A DNA stretch of 64,000 bases, taken from assembly GCA_017420755.1 (NCBI GenBank), contig JAFQOG010000009.1, forward strand, positions 1-64,000. The letters run 5' to 3'. The position numbers were made by a program, and so were the translations under genes. How positions within the stretch are numbered: the first letter of the stretch is position 1; every line of letters starts with the position of its first letter. The notes beneath the pieces are model-generated. The model was not told the origin of the DNA and searched no databases. It saw only the letters and a list, made by a program, of their open reading frames with translations. Origin of the DNA: Clostridia bacterium (lineage in GTDB: Bacteria; Bacillota; Clostridia; Oscillospirales; CAG-272). Positions 61,868 to 64,000 of the stretch are shown piece by piece.

Positions 61868-62086
61868 TTATTTAGCGCGCCATGTGATACGTCCCTTTGT
61901 GAGGTCATATACTGAAACCTCTACGGTAACCTTGTCACCTGGCAATATTCTTATATAATTTAATCTTAATTTGCCTGAAATATGGGCGGTAATTATGTGC
62001 CCATTAGGCAGTTTAACCTTGAAGGTCGCGTTTGGAAGTGCTTCCGTTACAACGCCTTCAAATTCCATAACATTTTCTTTTCCCAT
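61868..62086 (-). CDS. infA: Translation initiation factor IF-1
   Basis: A 72-residue S1/OB-fold protein. [18 protein letters not shown] and [18 protein letters not shown] are the family sequence; the usual KMRM is KLRL here. It lies between map and rpmJ as expected. Confidence 0.96.
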   Translation of the reverse strand: MGKENVMEFEGVVTEALPNATFKVKLPNGHIITAHISGKLRLNYIRILPGDKVTVEVSVYDLTKGRITWRAK

Positions 62087-62125
62087 AAGTTCCTCTCATT
62101 ATTTCTTGGGTGTATTTGGTTCAGT

Positions 62126-62193
62126 CCACAAAACGAAGTAACGTGCGATTTGTGGGTCAATTTATCCTTCAAAAATCAGCCGCGTTGAAGGAT
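62126..62193 (-). other. Two tandem hairpins between map and infA
   Basis: CCACAAA/TTTGTGG (62126-62155) and ATCCTTCAA/TTGAAGGAT (62164-62193) lie within a 120-bp gap. Neither has a T-tract, so they are probably RNA processing, stability or regulatory elements. Relatives often have a KOW-domain gene here; it is absent. Confidence 0.45.
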
Positions 62194-62206
62194 TTTATTT
62201 TTGGAA

Positions 62207-62965
62207 TTAATCTACCTTTGTTAAAAGGATGATACCATTTTTTGTTACTGCAATACTATGTTCATAGTGAGCTGAAAGCTTACCATCAGCTGTAACGACA
62301 GTCCACTTGTCACCCAAGACTCTTACATGGCGAGTACCCTCGTTAATCATTGGCTCAATTGCCAATGTCATACCTGGATAGATTCTAACGCCACGTCCTT
62401 GAGTACCATAGTTAGGCACATTAGGGTCCTCGTGAAGCTCGGCACCAACGCCGTGCCCTGTGTACTCCTCAACTACTGAGAAGCCATTGCTTCTGGCATG
62501 ATTTGCAATTGCAAAGCCGAGATCCCCAATGCGAGGATTTTCAGCATTTTCAATAGCCTCGATGCCCTTAAAGAAGCTTTCCTTAGTTACCTCTATAAGC
62601 TTTTTTGCATTATCGGATATTTCGCCGACTGCAAATGTTGCAGCACTATCTCCAGTGAAGCCCTTCCATTCAGCACCAACGTCAATTTTGACGATGTCGC
62701 CGTTTTTTAGCACCTTGTTATGAGAAGGAATACCATGTATTACCTCGTCATTGATGCTTATACAAGCGCTACCTGGGAAGCCGCCGTATCCAAGAAATGT
62801 TGGTCTTGCACCACATTTCTTGATATACGTACGAATTTTATCATCGATTTGTTTGGTTGTGATTCCTTCCCGAATCATTTCCTTAGCAACGAGCAATGCT
62901 TCACCAGTAATTCTACCAGCAACCTTCATTATCTCAATTTGCTCAGGAGTCTTTAACTGAATCAT
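62207..62965 (-). CDS. map: Methionine aminopeptidase, type I
   Basis: A 252-residue metalloprotease removing N-terminal Met. Metal ligands are in KIDVGAEWKGFTGDSA near residues 92-104, GHGVGAELHEDP near 168, and the Glu residues of AIEPM near 200 and YEHSIAV near 233. It starts 2 bp after adk. Confidence 0.96.
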   Translation of the reverse strand: MIQLKTPEQIEIMKVAGRITGEALLVAKEMIREGITTKQIDDKIRTYIKKCGARPTFLGYGGFPGSACISINDEVIHGIPSHNKVLKNGDIVKIDVGAEWKGFTGDSAATFAVGEISDNAKKLIEVTKESFFKGIEAIENAENPRIGDLGFAIANHARSNGFSVVEEYTGHGVGAELHEDPNVPNYGTQGRGVRIYPGMTLAIEPMINEGTRHVRVLGDKWTVVTADGKLSAHYEHSIAVTKNGIILLTKVD

Positions 62966-62967
62966 AA

Positions 62968-63621
62968 TTACTTAATTGCGTTTTCGATAGCTTCAAGAGT
63001 AAGACGGGTTGTATCCTTAACCTCTTCTTGTCCCTCAACTAATACGAGCACGCCCTTTTTCCCGTAGAAATCCTTTAGAGGCTCTGTTTGGTCGTGATAA
63101 ACATTAAGTCTATCAAGAACAACCTCGGGAGCATCGTCCTTACGAATTGAAAGTGCTTCACCGCATTTATCGCAGTTAGTACCATTTTCGGAAGGATTAT
63201 ATAAAATGTGGTAAGAAGCACCGCATTTTGCGCAGACACGTCTGCCGCTCATACGCTCAACAATCTTTTCGTCTGCAACCTCAAGGCTGACAACGCAGTT
63301 GATACCAACTCCCATTTTGTCAAGCGCTTCAGCTTGTGGAACTGTTCTTGGGAAGCCGTCAAGGATGAAGCCGTTTTGGCAATCAGCCTTGTCAAGTCTT
63401 TCACTGATAATTCCGATAACAACCTCGTCAGGAACGAGTGCACCCTTTTCAGTAAAAGCCTTAGCAGCTAAGCCCATTTCAGTATTGTTTTTAATTGCTT
63501 CTCTTATCATAACGCCTGTTGAAATGGTAGGAATACCATATTTCTCAGCGACTATGTCTGATTGTGTTCCCTTGCCAGCACCAGGTGCTCCAAGGAAAAT
63601 CATTTTAAGATTCTTCGTCAT
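62968..63621 (-). CDS. adk: Adenylate kinase, zinc-lid type
   Basis: A 217-residue enzyme. The P-loop is LGAPGAGKGTQS, and the LID domain holds four cysteines (VCAKCGASYH, CDKCGEAL) that bind zinc, the Gram-positive form. DGFPRT near residue 85 is the AMP-binding signature. Follows secY by 15 bp with GGAG before the ATG. Confidence 0.97.
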   Translation of the reverse strand: MTKNLKMIFLGAPGAGKGTQSDIVAEKYGIPTISTGVMIREAIKNNTEMGLAAKAFTEKGALVPDEVVIGIISERLDKADCQNGFILDGFPRTVPQAEALDKMGVGINCVVSLEVADEKIVERMSGRRVCAKCGASYHILYNPSENGTNCDKCGEALSIRKDDAPEVVLDRLNVYHDQTEPLKDFYGKKGVLVLVEGQEEVKDTTRLTLEAIENAIK

Positions 63622-63636
63622 AATAACTCCTTATTA

Positions 63637-64000
63637 TTAACCGAGGAAGCCCTTATAGTGACGCATTGTCATTTGTGCTTCCATATCTCTTACAACCTCA
63701 AGAACAACGCCAACAACGATGATTACTGATGAACCAACAGTTGCAAGCTCTGCCACGTGTGCGAATGACCAAAGTGGTACCGCGATAGCATCTGCCACAC
63801 CATCTGCACGTCTTACCACATTGATAATAGCGCTGATGATTAGTGGAATTACTGAAATTACAGAGAGCGCAAGAGCGCCAATAAAGGTAATCTTTGAAAG
63901 AACCTTTTGAATAAAGGTAGATGTCGCCTTACCTGGACGAATACCAGGAATTGCACCACCTTGCTTTTGCAAGTTTCCAGCAACCTCAGTTGGATTGAAT
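63637..64000 (-). CDS. secY: Preprotein translocase subunit SecY (C-terminal 120 residues)
   Basis: The leftward frame is open to the right edge; the N-terminus is outside the window. The visible part includes PTEVAGNLQKQGGAIPGIRPG, the conserved cytoplasmic loop before the ninth helix, and the last helices up to MTMRHYKGFLG. SecY forms the protein-conducting channel with SecE. Confidence 0.95.
   Translation of the reverse strand, partial: FNPTEVAGNLQKQGGAIPGIRPGKATSTFIQKVLSKITFIGALALSVISVIPLIISAIINVVRRADGVADAIAVPLWSFAHVAELATVGSSVIIVVGVVLEVVRDMEAQMTMRHYKGFLG

Overview
The window is one AT-rich bacterial chromosome segment from a low-GC, endospore-forming Firmicute of the class Clostridia, probably an anaerobic gut or gut-like commensal. 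The evidence is the gene order secY-adk-map-infA-rpmJ-rpsM-rpsK-rpsD-rpoA-rplQ, the Firmicute order yicC-remA-gmk-rpoZ-priA-def-fmt-rsmB-rlmN-prpC-prkC-rsgA, the sporulation genes spoVM and spoIIR, strong GGAGG ribosome binding sites, and near-consensus sigma-A promoters, many with an extended -10 (TGG before the hexamer). I see no rRNA, tRNA, CRISPR array, insertion sequence, integrase or phage gene.

Layout. 1-9.0 kb is accessory surface biology: a secreted dockerin-like protein with long tandem repeats running off the left edge, a polysaccharide-deacetylase lipoprotein, a one-polypeptide MacB-type ABC transporter with a very large ectodomain, and a large lipoprotein of Cys-pair modules and discoidin-like domains. 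9.1-14.6 kb is aspartate-family amino-acid synthesis: thrC with an ACT-domain regulator, divergent from hom-lysC-asd. 14.9-28.3 kb holds an orphan 71-residue peptide gene with a perfect consensus promoter, then a seven-gene, 13-kb carbohydrate-uptake operon. That operon has one 1236-residue binding protein, two complete permease pairs, an NHL-propeller/Yip1 membrane protein and a DUF5696 protein, but no ATPase. 28.8-35.9 kb carries a ROK sugar kinase, recG, an XRE regulator, DUF1846, a PPi-type phosphofructokinase and the long hibernation factor hpf. 36.0-40.3 kb is a compact nucleoside-salvage operon (deoC-deoD-deoB-cdd-pdp), followed by a 24-codon spoVM. 40.5-54.1 kb reads leftward: an alpha-galactosidase and a 13-gene housekeeping superoperon from yicC to a PHP phosphoesterase. 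54.3-58.6 kb contains a J-domain protein coupled to a membrane protein, a DUF5685 protein, spoIIR, ATP-type pfkA and a small membrane protein. 58.7-64.0 kb is the distal end of the ribosomal-protein operon.

How the parts fit. Surface glycan binding (dockerin-like protein, discoidin lipoprotein, deacetylase, CBM-like domains of the binding protein), glycan import (two permease pairs that need a shared ATPase encoded elsewhere), phosphorylation (ROK kinase), alpha-galactoside cleavage and two kinds of phosphofructokinase describe a carbohydrate-fermenting cell. The best candidate for a poorly described system is the 13-kb importer operon, in which uptake, an extracellular propeller/Yip1 membrane component and a large secreted DUF5696 protein are transcribed together from a promoter with an operator-like inverted repeat. 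Similar inverted repeats lie in the control regions of the dockerin-like gene and the MacB-type transporter, suggesting shared control of the accessory surface genes.
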